From NCBI RefSeq assembly GCF_902635505.1, contig NC_045428.1, positions 217,056,301 through 217,120,300 on the forward strand: a stretch of 64,000 nucleotides of DNA, given 5' to 3'. This DNA is from Sarcophilus harrisii. Taxonomy: Eukaryota; Chordata; Mammalia; Dasyuromorphia; Dasyuridae. The position numbers and the translations under genes are program-made. This document shows, piece after piece, positions 52,936 to 62,811 of this stretch. The notes beneath the pieces are model-generated. The model did no database searches, had not been told where the DNA came from, and saw nothing but the letters and a program-made list of their open reading frames with translations. The first letter of the stretch is position 1, and every line of letters begins with the position of its first letter.

Positions 52936-55900
52936 CAGGGGGTATGCTGGAGCCAGTTCTAACTTGTTTGCTGAGAGTCAATTGTTAAATTTCAGTGTGA
53001 GCATTTACATTTCAGAAATCAGGAATTTTACAAGTCAAGACTTGATTCTTAACTTTGTTGCTTGCCTATGTTCAAGTAGGGGACAGATAAAATGCTAAAA
53101 ATGCAGAAGAAATTTCAGTTCCAAATTCCTTCTCTCATTCATTGAAAAGGCAAGAAATGCCATACTCAAGATACATATGAAATCATGCTCATTTTGCCCT
53201 CCTCCCCTCCCCCCCCAAAGGCAAGAAAAATAAAGGGAAAATATGCTTTAATCTGGTCAAAGTTCATCAATTCTGTCCCTGGAGATAGATAGCATTTTTG
53301 ATCATAAGTCTTTTGGAATTGTCACGAATCATTGTATTGATCAAAGTAGTCAAGTTTTTCAGTTATCTTTACAATATTGTTTTTGCTATTTGCAATATTC
53401 TGCTCATTTTACTTTGCATTAGCTCTTGTTAGTCTTCCCAGTTTTTCTGAAACCATCTTCTTCATCATTTATCATACAATTGTATTCCATCACAATCATA
53501 TATAACATCTTTTTAACCATTTCTCATTTGTTGGTATCTCCTCAATATCCCAGTTCTTTTTTAGGTCAAATGATATACATAGTTTTATAGCCCTTTGGGT
53601 ATAGTTTCAAATTATTCGCCAGAATGATTGCACCAGTTTACACCTCTACCCACAGAGTATTAGTGTACCTATTTTTCCATATCTCTCTAGCATTTGTCAT
53701 TTTACTTTTTTTTTTCATATTAGCTAAGTCTGATAGTTTTCATTTCTCTAATAAATAGTAATTTAGAGCATTTTTATGTGACTATTAATAGTTTTAATTT
53801 CTTCTTTTAAAAACTGCCTGTTAGGTAGATGCCAGAAGCATCTACCTAAAAGTATCAGCAAGCATTGTTTGTCATATGGGTAATCTAAAAGCCTTCCCAA
53901 TAAGATCAGGAGTAAAACAAGAATGTTCAGTAGCAGAGAGAGAAGAAAAAGAAATAGGAAGAATCAAAATTGGAAATGAGGTAATAAAACTACCATTTTG
54001 GAAAATGATATAATGATATACTTGGAAAACCTTATGGATTTAACTGAAAAGTTAGTTGAAACAATTAATAATGTTAGCAAAGTAACAGGATATAAAATAA
54101 ATGTACATAAATCACTAGCATTTACATATACTACAAATAAAATCTTGCAAGAAGACATAGAAAAAGATACTCCATTTAAAATAATTGTAGACAGCATAAA
54201 ATACCTGGGAATATAATTGCTAAGACAAATCCAGTAACTCCATGAACATAATTATATAAGACCTTTTATAGTCAGAGTTAAATAATTGGTAAAATATGTG
54301 GGCAGAGCCAATAATAAAAATGACAATTCTATTTAAATTAATCTACCTTTCAACTGTCATCCCAAAAATATTTTGTTGAGCTAGAAAAAATAAGAACAAA
54401 TTTATTTTGGAATAATAAAAGGTCAAAAATATCAAAGCAATTAATGAAAAAAATATAAAGGAAAGAGATTTAGCAGGACCAGCTCTAAAAGTATATTATG
54501 AAGTGTTATTTTTAAAACTATTTGGTACGGGGAAATAGGTAGATCAAGGAAACAAAACAGACATACAATATACAGTAGTAAATGATTATAGTGTACCTTG
54601 TATTTGAGAAATACAAAGATTTAAGTTTTAGGGATAAGAAAACTATTTGGTTAAAAAACAAACAAACAAACAAAAACAACCATAGGGACAATTGGAAACT
54701 GGGTATAGACCAATATCTTACACTATTTATAAAGCTAAGATCAAGATGGATATATGATCTAGATATAAAGGGACATATCATAAATAAATTAGAAGAACAT
54801 GGTCCCTGTCGGACCTATCAGATCAGAAAGGAGAAGAATTTAGGAATAAACAAAAGATAGAGAGCATTGTTTGATGCAAAATAGGTCATTCTGATTATAT
54901 TACATTTAAAAAGTTTTTTACAAATAAAATCAATGTACCCAAGATTTGAAGGCAAATAGAAAACTGGGGTGGGGGTGGGGAATCTTTATAGACAGTTTCT
55001 CAGATAAAGGTCCTATATTTCAAATATATAGAAAATTTAGTCAAATTTATAAGAGTATTAGTCATTTCTCAATTGATAAATGATCTAAAAATATAAATAG
55101 GAAGAGTTTTTTGATGAAGAAATTAAAGCGATTTATATTGCGAGAAAATGTTCTAAATCATTATTGATTAGAGAAATGCAAATTAAAACAATTTTGACAT
55201 AATATTTCCTACATATTAGGTTGACTAAAATGATAGAAGGGAAAAATGACAAATATTAGAAGTGATGTTAAAAAAAAAACTGGGTGGGATCCTGATGCAC
55301 TGCTAGAGGAATTGTTAGCTAGGTCAAGCTTTCTGAAAAACAATTTGTACTTAACATTTATTGAGTTATAAAACTACATGACTTTGACCCAGCTATACTA
55401 CCATTAGGTCTGCTTACCAAGGCAATCAGAAAGAAAGAAAAAGAAGGTATATGCTCTAAAATATTTGAAGCAACTTTGTTTTTTGTTTTTTTTTTTCATA
55501 ATTATAACTTTTTATTGACAGAACCCATGCCTGGGTAATTTCTTACAATATTATCCCTTGCACTCACTTCTGTTCTAACTTTTCCCTTCCCTCCCTCCAC
55601 TGCTCCTCCAGATGGCAAGCAGTCCTATACATGTTAAATATGTCACAGTATATCCTAGATACAATATATGTGTTGCACATATATTGTTGCACATCTTGTT
55701 GCACAAGAAGAATTGGATTCAGAAGGTAAAAATAACCCAGGAAGAAAACAAAAATGCAAACAGTTTACATTCATTTCCCAGTGTTCTTTCTTTGGGTGTA
55801 GCTGCTTCTGTCCATCATTGATCATTTGGAACTGAGTTAGATATCTTTGTCAAAGAAATCCACTTCAGAATACATCGTCATACAGTATCATTATTGAAAT

Positions 55901-58900
55901 GATCTCTTGGTTCTGCTCATTTCACTCAGCATCAGTTCATGTAAGTCTCTCCAAGCCTCTCTGTATTCCTCCTGCTGGTCTTTTCTTACAGAACAGTAAT
56001 ATTCCATAACATTCATATACCACAATTTACCCAACCATTCTCCAATTGATAGGCATCCATTCATTTTCCAGTTTCTAGCCACTATAAACAGGGCTGCCAC
56101 AAACATTTTGGCACATACAGGTCCCTTTCCCTTCTTTAGTATCTCTTTGGGGTAAGCCCAGTAGTAGCACTAGCAGCTTTCTTTGTGATGGCAAAGAACT
56201 GCAATTGAGGTGATGCCTATCAATAGGTCAGTGGTTAAACAAGTTGTGCTATTTGATTGTTATGGAATACTGCTGTGCTGTAGTGATGATGAACAGACTG
56301 ATTTTAGAAAAAAAAATATTTGCATAAAATAATGAAGAATGAAATGAATAGTACCAAGAGAACATTGTATATAATAATAGCAATATTTTTGAAGAATAGC
56401 TGTGAACAATTAAGTCATTTTTTGTACAGTAAATATTCGAATCAACTACAAAGAATTTACGAAGGAAGATGTTGCTCATCTCCAGACAAAGAACTGATAA
56501 ATATAAGGACATATAGTATTACTTTACTTCGTACACATATGTGTCAGTGTGTATATATGTGTGTGTGTGTATGTGTGTGTGGGTGTGTATATGTGAAATA
56601 GGGGCCTTCTCTAGTGTGAGGTGGGGAAGAATGGAGGGAGCTGATATTTAAAATGTAATAAAAATTTAATTTAATTTTAAAAACTGCTTATTCATATTCT
56701 TTGACTATTTTTAAATTTGGGAATGACTCATTTTTTTATAATTTTGGATCAGTTCTTTATATATTTGACTAATAAACTTTATCAGAGAAACTTGCTGTGA
56801 ATCCCAACTCCCCTCTTTCTTGCTTTCCCTTTCATTTTGGCTGCATTGATTTTATTTATGCAAAAAGATTGATTTATTTATTTAAACTTAAAGTAATTAA
56901 AATAATTCATTTTAATCTGCCATTACTTCATAGAGCCAGATGTTACATATTTATTGGCATCCTCTTGAGTGTACCAGAGAATAATAGTAGATGTAAAAAT
57001 CCACTTATAAGTAGTTATTAAAGACAAAGATGACTATAAAAAATTCAGGGGCAAGATAGAAGGACAACTAACTTCTTTAAAAAATATTTTCATTTTTATT
57101 CTCCATTTAAGTACCAAATAGAACATTTTTATAATTAATTTCTCACTTAAGGTTTTACTACAGCAATCAGTTCATGGAAATCTCCCTATAATTATTATTA
57201 CTTATTAGATCCACCCATAAGACCTAAGTCAATACTACTGGGCTTATACCCCAAAGAGATACTAAAGAAGGGAAAGGGACCTGTATGTGCCAAAATGTTT
57301 GTGGCAGCCCTGTTTGTAGTGGCTAGAAACTGGAAAATGAATGGATGCCCATCAATTGGAGAATGGTTGATTAAATTGTGGTATATGAGTGTTATGGAAT
57401 ATTATTGTTCTGTAAGAAATGACCAGCAGGAGGAATACAGAGAGGCTTGGAGAGATTTACATGAACTGATGCTGAGCAAAGTTAGGATTTTTAAAAAGAT
57501 AATTATATGTCAATATCATCTTATCAGCTCCTGGCTCAGAACCAGGAGATCATTATATACCTCAACAACGATATTGTATGACGATGTATTCTGATGGAGG
57601 TGGATTTCTTCAACAAAGAGATCTAATTCAGTTTCAAATGATCAATGATATACAGAAGCAGCTACACCCAAAGAAAGAACACTGGGAAGTGAATGTAAAC
57701 TGTTTGCATTTTTGTTTTCTTCCTGGTTTATTTTTACCTTCTGAATCCAATTCTTCCTGTGCAACAAGAGAACTGTTCGGTTCTGCACACATATATTGTA
57801 TCTAGGGTATACTGTGACATATTTAACATGTATAGGACTGCTTGCTATCTGGGGGAGGCAGTGGAGGGAGGGAGGGGAAAAGTCGGAACAGAAGTGGGTG
57901 CAAGGGATAATGCTGTAAAAAATTACCCTGGCATGGGTTCTGTCAATAAAAAGTTATAATTATGAAAAAAAAATAACAAGATTTGTTCTTGTTCTTCTTT
58001 TTTATTATTAAAGTTTTTTTACTTTCAAAACAAACAAACCAAAAAAAGACCTAAGCCAAGTTTAGCATGCCTTATAATAATGGCAGTTTGAAATTCAATA
58101 ATTAATGTTCTCTCTTAGATGAATCCAACACTAATTTTGAATTTGGTTCTCTTTTAGCATGAAGTGTCCTAGAAGTTTCAATGGTTAATTTGAATTGTTG
58201 CACATTCTGAAGGCATATACATCTGCTTACAAGTTTGGAGAACATGAGCTGTCATTTTAAATTTATTATTACATTCTTGGAGTGCATTAAAGTAGTGAAA
58301 ATACTATTCTTCTATCCAAGGTTACCTTTCACCATTCTAAGGTAAAGTGACAGAATGCAATAGTAAGTCAGAATTGGAGTCAGAAAGACCTGAATTTAAG
58401 TAAGTCCTTATTGCTATTTGCCTGCTGGTTGTATGAACCTGGGAAGATTGAGCAACCTTTTAGGCAACTATAAAATTGTAAAAGATAATTTTTTTTTTTC
58501 ATTCATGAAATAATGGAGGAGTTTTCTTTGGCAAAGTTAGGATTTTAAAAAAGATAATTATATGTCAATATCATCTTATCAGTTATGAGCAACATACACA
58601 TCAGACAACATAGATATTGTGCCCAGTGGCTATTTAAAAAAAAAAAAGTAGATAAGAGTTTAGTTAGTCTAAGCATAGTGATTGATTTATTGTGTTAACT
58701 TAGGGGAAAAAAGTACCTGTAGAGTAGTTTTCCGTCTACCCACCTATGGCTATCCAGAAGAGCCCAATTTCTTTTTTTTTTTTTGCTGAGACAATTGGGA
58801 TTAAATGACTTGCCCAGGATCACACAGCTAGGAAGTGTTAAGTGTCTGAGATCAAATTTGAACTCAGGGCTTCCTGACTTCAGAGCTGTTGCTTTATCCA

Positions 58901-59125
58901 CTGCACCACCTAGATGCCACATCTAATTTCATTTTGACACATCTTTCTAACTAATAATACTAAATAAATGCAACTAATTTGATTGTGTTAGTAGAAGTGA
59001 AAAAGCCATGAATGACTTGTTATTCTCTAACATAATCATTGCTTTTTGCTTTTGGCATCAAAAGTTCAGTGATGTAAGACAAAGTAATATTGACTTACCA
59101 CTGGAGACCTATTTTTGTCATCAAT
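38418..59125 (-). CDS. IL3RA: IL3RA-type cytokine receptor alpha chain, C-terminal exons
   Basis: Five minus-strand exons join in phase: 59099-59125 (candidate), 52638-52767, 43513-43615, 39008-39089 and 38418-38483. They encode the end of the membrane-proximal fibronectin domain with YTVKIR and the WSTWS box, a transmembrane helix (PVLMVLLPGITFIIVLIVGY), a short tail with the box-1-like IFPPIPQIRDQ, then DSFQ, and a C-terminus ending CKIEEIQIT. The protein binds cytokine and signals with a shared beta chain at the cell surface. DSFQ and the position next to SLC25A6 favour IL3RA; PPIPQI and the C-terminal IT also resemble CSF2RA, the next gene in human PAR1. The cytokine-binding N-terminal exons and signal peptide were not recognised and should lie beyond 59125. 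The introns are full of LINE and LTR insertions. Confidence 0.82.
38919..38958. repeat. (AC)20 microsatellite
   Basis: Forty uninterrupted bases of AC lie 50 bases from the box-1 exon of the receptor, in the intron downstream of it on the minus strand. Confidence 0.98.
39008..39089 (-). CDS. IL3RA: IL3RA exon (juxtamembrane, box 1)
   Basis: The acceptor is ttttccaag and the donor gtaagc. After completing an arginine codon it encodes YYVIQKIFPPIPQIRDQ, then VSDSFQKYVE. It corresponds to human LFPRIPHMKDPIGDSFQ. The proline-rich box 1 is where JAK2 associates in this receptor family. Confidence 0.92.
39684..39716. repeat. (GT)n microsatellite
   Basis: Thirty-three uninterrupted bases of GT, complementary to the (AC)20 tract at 38919-38958. 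The box-1 exon lies between them. Confidence 0.98.
39755..40560 (-). mobile_element. L2 LINE remnant, antisense (with an L2/MIR end near 40440-40510)
   Basis: 'tgagctaagccttgaaagaa' and 'ggagagagcactgcaggcat' fit antisense L2. 'acttagtacagtgcctggta' is a separate sense L2/MIR end. Confidence 0.5.
42148..42250. repeat. Purine tract (GGAA/GGGA)n
   Basis: About 100 bases of almost pure G and A on the plus strand, with units such as ggaaggaaggaa. Confidence 0.9.
42320..42849 (+). mobile_element. Complete solo LTR, endogenous retrovirus (5-base target duplication)
   Basis: The LTR starts TGTTGTGCC and ends GGCATTACA, and is flanked by CAAGG at 42315-42319 and 42850-42854. It carries a TATA-like 'cctataaaaaagc' near 42680 and a downstream R-like region. 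It looks whole as an LTR; no internal retroviral region is present. Relatives are at 2655-3010 (reverse) and 47417-48017. It sits in a receptor intron, antisense to the gene. Confidence 0.9.
42945..43070. repeat. Purine tract (GGAAG)n-like
   Basis: A second plus-strand purine run of about 125 bases. Together with 42148-42250 it brackets the solo LTR. Confidence 0.9.
43513..43615 (-). CDS. IL3RA: IL3RA transmembrane exon
   Basis: The donor gtaaaa follows 43513. It encodes 33 whole codons: GHEVHKDN, then the hydrophobic helix LLPVLMVLLPGITFIIVLIV and GYLCK, with the arginine completed by the next exon. Two bases at the start complete a codon begun by the WSTWS exon. The acceptor reads TAGCAG, a NAGNAG tandem, so an isoform lacking one codon is possible. 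Confidence 0.9.
44615..44990 (+). mobile_element. Old L1 3' UTR with (TA)n
   Basis: 'gaattgatgctgagtgaatc' begins an L1 ORF2 end and 3' UTR in sense. It finishes at a TA-repeat tract (about 44915-44966). Confidence 0.65.
46099..46255 (-). repeat. Marsupial SINE with target duplication
   Basis: A poly-T start, 'gttaagtgacttgcccaggg', 'agatttgaactcagttgct' and 'ccatctagctgcccc' give a full reverse SINE. The flanks TATAGTGTCATTT (46086-46098) and TATAGTGGCATTT (46256-46268) are a 13-base target duplication with one mismatch. Confidence 0.92.
46850..46990 (+). mobile_element. L2 LINE 3' fragment
   Basis: 'ccatgtttggaatgtctccc' and 'aacttgcactgatcttctgt' follow the L2 3' pattern. Confidence 0.5.
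47325..48545 (-). mobile_element. L1 LINE 3' end, reverse, split by an LTR
   Basis: The tail 'aaataaagctttttattttc' starts at 47329 and the L1 3' UTR stops at 47416, resuming at about 48018 ('ctctcttctaaatagcaagt') and running into ORF2 to about 48545. Confidence 0.85.
47417..48017 (+). mobile_element. Solo LTR (same family as 42320-42849) inside an L1
   Basis: It starts TGTTGTGCC and ends CAGTATTACA. The flanks are CCCTC (47412-47416) and CCTTC (48018-48022), a 5-base duplication with one mismatch. It shares the 'ggattctttgagaagaaagt' R-like segment and the purine/pyrimidine layout of the 42320 LTR. It is younger than the L1 it interrupts. No internal region is present. Confidence 0.85.
48546..48925 (+). 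mobile_element. L1 LINE 3' end, sense
   Basis: 'cagaaagaggactacaggga' to 'aaaataaaaagctattagca' is the L1 3' UTR in sense. It meets the reverse L1 at about 48545 head to head. Both have their own 3' tails, so these are two insertions and not one twin-primed element. Confidence 0.85.
49320..51570 (-). pseudogene. NOM1: Processed pseudogene of NOM1 (nucleolar MIF4G/MA3 protein)
   Basis: The minus strand encodes long intronless NOM1 stretches: an acidic N-terminal part (LDEGSEMDSNDGEEE, near 51480), KKELERLKKNVKGLINWLS and RKDMNDTLTNVLMNACVTEA at 50940-51200, then KECDNLF and HVVQSLL near 50200, and a 254-codon frame at 49311-50075 with NNDMCKIPGYDPEPVEKLR, RMNTDIRRNIFCTLM and LKDQQEREIVHVLIDCC. 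These span MIF4G and MA3 domains that are on many exons in the parent gene. It has stops and frameshifts in several places, for example after GILKKAY near 50130 and after VHLVA near 49350, and the C-terminal end is missing. An LTR interrupts it at 50216-50857. It is a retrocopy, antisense-neutral and in the same direction as the receptor. Confidence 0.93.
50216..50857 (-). mobile_element. Solo LTR, endogenous retrovirus (6-base target duplication) inside the NOM1 retrocopy
   Basis: On the minus strand it starts TGTTATGGGCC and ends GAATATTACA. CTTTTC flanks it at 50210-50215 and 50858-50863. NOM1 sequence continues directly on both sides, so it postdates the retrocopy. A 6-base duplication is usual for beta-like (class II) retroviruses. 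Its U3 start carries a tandem duplication with a period of 110 bases. No internal region remains. Confidence 0.9.
51781..51801. repeat. (AC)n microsatellite
   Basis: About ten uninterrupted AC units. Confidence 0.9.
52303..52332. repeat. (GGATAT)n hexamer repeat
   Basis: Four to five units of ggatat with one variant (agatat). Confidence 0.85.
52638..52767 (-). CDS. IL3RA: IL3RA exon (fibronectin domain with WSxWS)
   Basis: The acceptor is ttgtcttcaag and the donor gtaagt. It encodes 43 codons plus one base: VLNIDKITRY, YGKYTVKIRTKKKYG, NWSTWSETQEF. The WSTWS box is the hallmark of class I cytokine receptors. Human IL3RA has YTVQIRARERVYEFLSAWS at this point. Confidence 0.92.
52888..52933. 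repeat. (TA)n microsatellite
   Basis: About 40 bases of alternating T and A, close to the acceptor side of the WSTWS exon. Confidence 0.9.
53818..56674 (+). mobile_element. Middle L1 of the nested set, ORF2 and 3' UTR
   Basis: Broken plus-strand frames give GNLKAFPIRSGVKQ, EKEIGRIKIGNEVIKL, then VSKVTGYKINVHKSLAF and IKYLGI, the L1 ORF2 reverse-transcriptase order. TTTTAAAAACTGC flanks it at 53805-53817 and 56675-56687, so it inserted into the outer L1. It is itself interrupted at 55480-56171. Confidence 0.85.
55480..56171 (-). mobile_element. Innermost L1 of the nested set
   Basis: A reverse L1 tail begins with a T-rich run and 'ataattataactttttattg'. The ORF2 end on the minus strand reads MFVAALFIVARNWKMNGC and YREAWRDLHELML. 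It sits between GCAACTTTG and GCAGCTTTC in the middle L1, a decayed target duplication. Confidence 0.8.
57233..58045 (+). mobile_element. L1 insertion with candidate 3' transduction and an internal 52-base insert
   Basis: ORF2 C-terminus in sense shows ALFVVARNWKMNGCPSIGEW and MEYYCSVRNDQQEEYREAW. The L1 proper ends in a tail at 57950-57968. It is followed by about 75 non-L1 bases and a second A-rich tail. The whole unit is flanked by AAGACCTAAGTCAA (57219-57232) and AAGACCTAAGCCAA (58046-58059). A 52-base foreign segment lies at 57476-57527. Confidence 0.8.
58375..58510 (+). repeat. SINE (MIR-derived)
   Basis: 'ggagtcagaaagacctgaat' and 'gtatgaacctgggaagattg' are SINE/MIR landmarks in sense. 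Confidence 0.6.
58770..58920 (-). repeat. Marsupial tRNA/MIR-derived SINE
   Basis: A poly-T start, 'aaatgacttgcccaggatca', 'aaatttgaactcagggcttc' and 'cactgcaccacctagatgcc'. Confidence 0.9.
59099..59125 (-). CDS. IL3RA: Candidate 27-base IL3RA exon
   Basis: A very strong acceptor (T-rich run ending tttttcag) and a strong donor (gtaagt) bracket 27 bases encoding IDDKNRSPV in phase 0, matching the phase of the next exon. Joined to it, the distance from PV to the conserved YTVKIR is the same as from PV to YTVQIR in human IL3RA (IQKRMQPV). An alternative is a chance pair of splice sites. Confidence 0.55.
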
Positions 59126-59392
59126 CTGAAAAACAAAAACAAAACAACAACAAAAAAGCAAAATTAAGTAAGTGGCTTGAATTCTAGTTCCCATTGGAAA
59201 ATTACCTTCCTAATTTCTTCCCTCATTTCTAGGAAAGCCAATAAAAACCTCTAATACAAATGAGAAAATATGGAAGGATGTTTGGAAAAAATATTCTGAG
59301 TCATTATTTCCTGTGAATAATTTTAACCAATCCCAAAGTGAATTAAAATGATTTAACTATGGTCTTTCCCCATTCTTTTTATGTTTACTTCT

Positions 59393-59582
59393 TTTTTTTT
59401 TTTTTAAATAGCCTTTTATTTACAGGATATATGCATGGGTAACTTTACAGCATTTTTAACAATTGCCAAACCTCTTGTTCCAATTTTTCACCTCTTACCC
59501 CCCCATCCCCTCCCCTAGATGGCAGGATGACCAGTAGATGTTAAATATATTAAAATATAAATTAGATACACAATAAGGATAC
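59393..59582 (-). mobile_element. Young, severely 5'-truncated L1 with target duplication
   Basis: A 190-base reverse L1 tail is flanked by exact TTTATGTTTACTTCT at 59378-59392 and 59583-59597. Confidence 0.93.
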
Positions 59583-59989
59583 TTTATGTTTACTTCTACA
59601 AAGAATTACAAAGTGGTAAAGAAAGCAGTGATTTGAGTCAAGAAGGCATAAGTTTTAATAACATCAGGCCTGTTTAAGAAAACCTGACAATAATTTATAG
59701 AATTGGTAATATGCCAATTGAAATATCAAAGGTATACTTTACAATGCTAGACAAACTAATAAAAATTCATTTGGAGAAACAAAGATTTGGGAAAAAATGA
59801 AACAAAGGTAAAATAGTATTTTTAAATATAAACTATATTTTTTGTGGAATTTGAGGAATTTCTTTATGTTTTTCTTTCAAAATGTGATTTGGAAATTGTC
59901 TGGGAGGCAGGATTTTTCTGACTGATTAGCAATGTGACTTTTATCAGCTTTCTAATAATGATTTCTTTTTCCAAGCAGACTTGCTGTCA

Positions 59990-60205
59990 ATTAGTTGTGT
60001 CTGACTCTTGTGCCCTCATTTGGATTTTCCTGGCAAAGATATTAGAATAGTTTTCCATTTCCTTCTCCAGTTCATTTTATATATGAGAAAATTGAGGTGA
60101 GCAAGGTTAAGTGACTTGTTCAGGGTCACACACTAAAGTTTGAGACAATTTGAACTCAACTGATTCCAGGGTCAGCATTCTATCCACTCTGCTATCTAGC
60201 TTCCT
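59990..60205 (-). repeat. SINE with RTE-type and MIR-type parts
   Basis: 'tagttgtgtctgactcttgt', 'tttccatttccttctccagt' and 'ggttaagtgacttgttcagg' are the standard blocks of this marsupial SINE. Confidence 0.7.
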
Positions 60206-60510
60206 TCCAAGCAGAATGATGGTACATTAAAAAAAAAATGTAATGATAGATTTGGCTAAAATTTAAGAGTCAATTGTTTTCTTCAGTAGCAATTTCTACC
60301 TATTTTATCCACTATACTTAGGGGCCTCTTGGACCAAATAGAACAAGTCAAAACTTTCTTCCTCTTAAGAGCATTCCTCCACCTCTAAATTCTATCACCA
60401 ATCTAGGAAATCCTAGAAAGCTGCTAAACACATTATTCTTGAATTTTTCCTCATGTTTTCCATATCCAATTTCTTCAATCATTTAGAATCATGTTCATTA
60501 TCTCCTTTCC

Positions 60511-60973
60511 TATCTGCTAAGTTATGGGATTCTGCTGAAACGGAGTATGGCAGCCACCTCGACCTTTGTTGCACAATAAGTTTTCTGCCACATTGCAGAA
60601 ATGCCTTTGTTGAGCAAGGAGCAATGATTTGTGATCATGGGAATGGGTGTAAGCCGAGGATCACAGCTCATGAGCAGGGATATCTTGACAAAGTCTCTCG
60701 CCTGTGAGTGAGTTGCTAAATTGTTGGATTGGCTCTCCTCCCATTGGGAGATACCATGTATATGCAAAGCCCATGAGTTGCTTCTCTGAATGGAGATTGG
60801 GGATTGCCTACTGTTCATGTGCTGATCACGCTTGCAAAAATGTATATCAACAAGACTGAATGGCATAATAAACTAGTGCTCTTTTCACACTCTATGAGTC
60901 TCCCTCCTCATTCATCTCACCTCTGAGATCAAAGAGCTCATGTGCTTGGAGCTCTTAAAAGATGGCTGCAACA
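60511..60973 (+). mobile_element. Solo LTR, endogenous retrovirus, ends uncertain
   Basis: It carries 'ggagtatggcagccacctcg', a poly(A) signal in 'gcataataaactagtgctc' near 60865 and a terminus 'atggctgcaaca'. CCTTTCC occurs on both sides (60504-60510, 60974-60980), and a longer repeat TTTCCTCATGT at 60446-60456 and 60976-60986. The true 5' edge could be as late as 60533. No internal region is present. Confidence 0.6.
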
Positions 60974-62811
60974 CCTTTCCTCATGTATAGCTTCTGTAAA
61001 ATCCAGTTTAGAGTCTTTCCTAAAAGAAGTTTCTATTCTGAACATGTGATTTAATTGTGAGTCATTCTAGAAACTACTTCTCTATTTACATTGCTTAAGG
61101 TTGAATTTATTGGCCATTTTTTTGTTTTATTTTTGTTTTTCACTCACGTTGCCTTATTCATTGAGCTTTCTGTGTAAGATGTCAGGGTTTGTTTTTCCCT
61201 CTTGTATGAATTGTTGCTAGACATATTTACCATATCCTTTTTAATTTTGCAATTGTGCATCTGACCAATACAGAATGTTACACTGATCCTTATTAGATTT
61301 CATTTTATTAGTTTCAGCCCACAATTTTAGCCTATGAGATTTTCTTGAATTCTGTCTCTGTTGCCCAACATGTTAGTGTCATGTCATCTAAAAATTTGAT
61401 AACCATGATATCTATGTCTTTCCCCAAGATGGGAACAGAAGGAAGAAAGCTGCCAGTATAAGTCTTACTAAGGTGATGGCAACACTAAAACAGAATTACA
61501 CTCATCAGTGCATTTCACTACTGTTTACTAATCAACTGGATGTAATGATTTATTCAACAACATAAATATAAATCCTTCTAGGGCCAAACCATCAACCTTA
61601 TTGCTAAAGATTCTATTAAGCATGTCTTTTACCCAAGTGTCTCCTTTTACAGTAGTGTTTTGGTAAATATGAATTTATGCTAGTAAACATGGGATACTTG
61701 CTTGAGTTTTTGGGGAATTTGGGAATCAGTTCCAGTAGCAAAATGATGGCTATTGTCTCTAGTGGGTATTTATAGGTCTTGTTTAAAGGCATTTCTCAGT
61801 TACATTTAAGTTTTGATTAGTGATCATTTCATTAATTTTATGAGGAATGGAAATTATCAACCAAAGCTTTTGTTTCCTAATGTCATTAGTATATATTTAT
61901 TAGTTATTTACTAGATTTGGGGAAACTCATACAAACATAACATTGAAACATGAAGCAATTTATATACAAGTGCTGCTCTTATTATAGGAAAACAATTTAC
62001 ACAGTAACTACTTAATCATAAAATGGAGTCTTAAAATAAAATGGATTTGCACATGCTAAATTAATGTACTTTTTCCTACCACAGGATCTCCAGAGACTGA
62101 GTTTACTCTCATTCTTAGGGTTCCAGGGAAAAATCTGGAGAGAATGGGTTTCTAATATTATTCATGAACCTCCACCAATGTACTTCTTTTTGATTATCAA
62201 TATTTAGACTTCAATGAACTTTAAAAAAATGTATTTACTGAGGTAGTATAATAAGAATGACTAGTACAAAACATTCAGTACTACCTTCCCACTTCCTCTC
62301 CCCTCAAAAATAATGTGGTGAACATTCTCCCTTTAAAAGAGTAGGCTTCAATGTAAAGTACAACAATAATGAAAAAGGGGGTCACCCATAACTCTGGATT
62401 ACTGGAAAAAATTTTCCCCTTTTCATAAAGTCATCATAAAGTTCCCCTTAAGTATAGCTCTCTACTATTTTCTAAAGATCCTTGCTTTTGAAGAACTCTC
62501 AGTCAAGCACTTTTCTCTGTCACAAAGTGTCTCCCTCCTTGAAACTTCCTATCATTTCCACATTGTTCTTCAGCCCTTTCCTTTTTCATTTGATATCTTT
62601 GTTCTCACAGTCACTGCTACCACTTCTGGTTGTTAAACTAACCTCTGGATCTCCCATATTCAAATGGTTACTGAAGGGGAAGGAGAGAGGAGAATGAGAG
62701 ATTAAAAAAAAATCTTCTCTTCCCTTCCCCTGCAAGAGATTTCCTCTCAGAAATTTGGCTTGGATTCTTCAACTACTAAATTGGTATGCCATAGAGATTT
62801 GTGATTTTGCC

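Larger units (their letters stand above)
53240..56960 (-). mobile_element. Oldest L1 of a nested set (outer element)
   Basis: Reverse L1 sequence occupies about 53240-53817 ('cattttactttgcattagct', 'ttggtatctcctcaatatcc') and resumes at 56675-56960 ('ctgcttattcatattctttg', 'aactttatcagagaaacttg'). It is broken by the sense L1 at 53818-56674. Confidence 0.75.

Noticed and set aside
58110-58230. Possible receptor exon on the minus strand (QNVQQFKLTIE frame)
   Set aside because: No donor before the stop codon and no convincing match to the cytokine-binding domain.
38418-59125. CSF2RA as the receptor identity
   Set aside because: PPIPQI and the final IT resemble CSF2RA, but DSFQ after box 1, the C-terminal pattern and adjacency to SLC25A6 favour IL3RA. 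Not excluded without the N-terminal exons.
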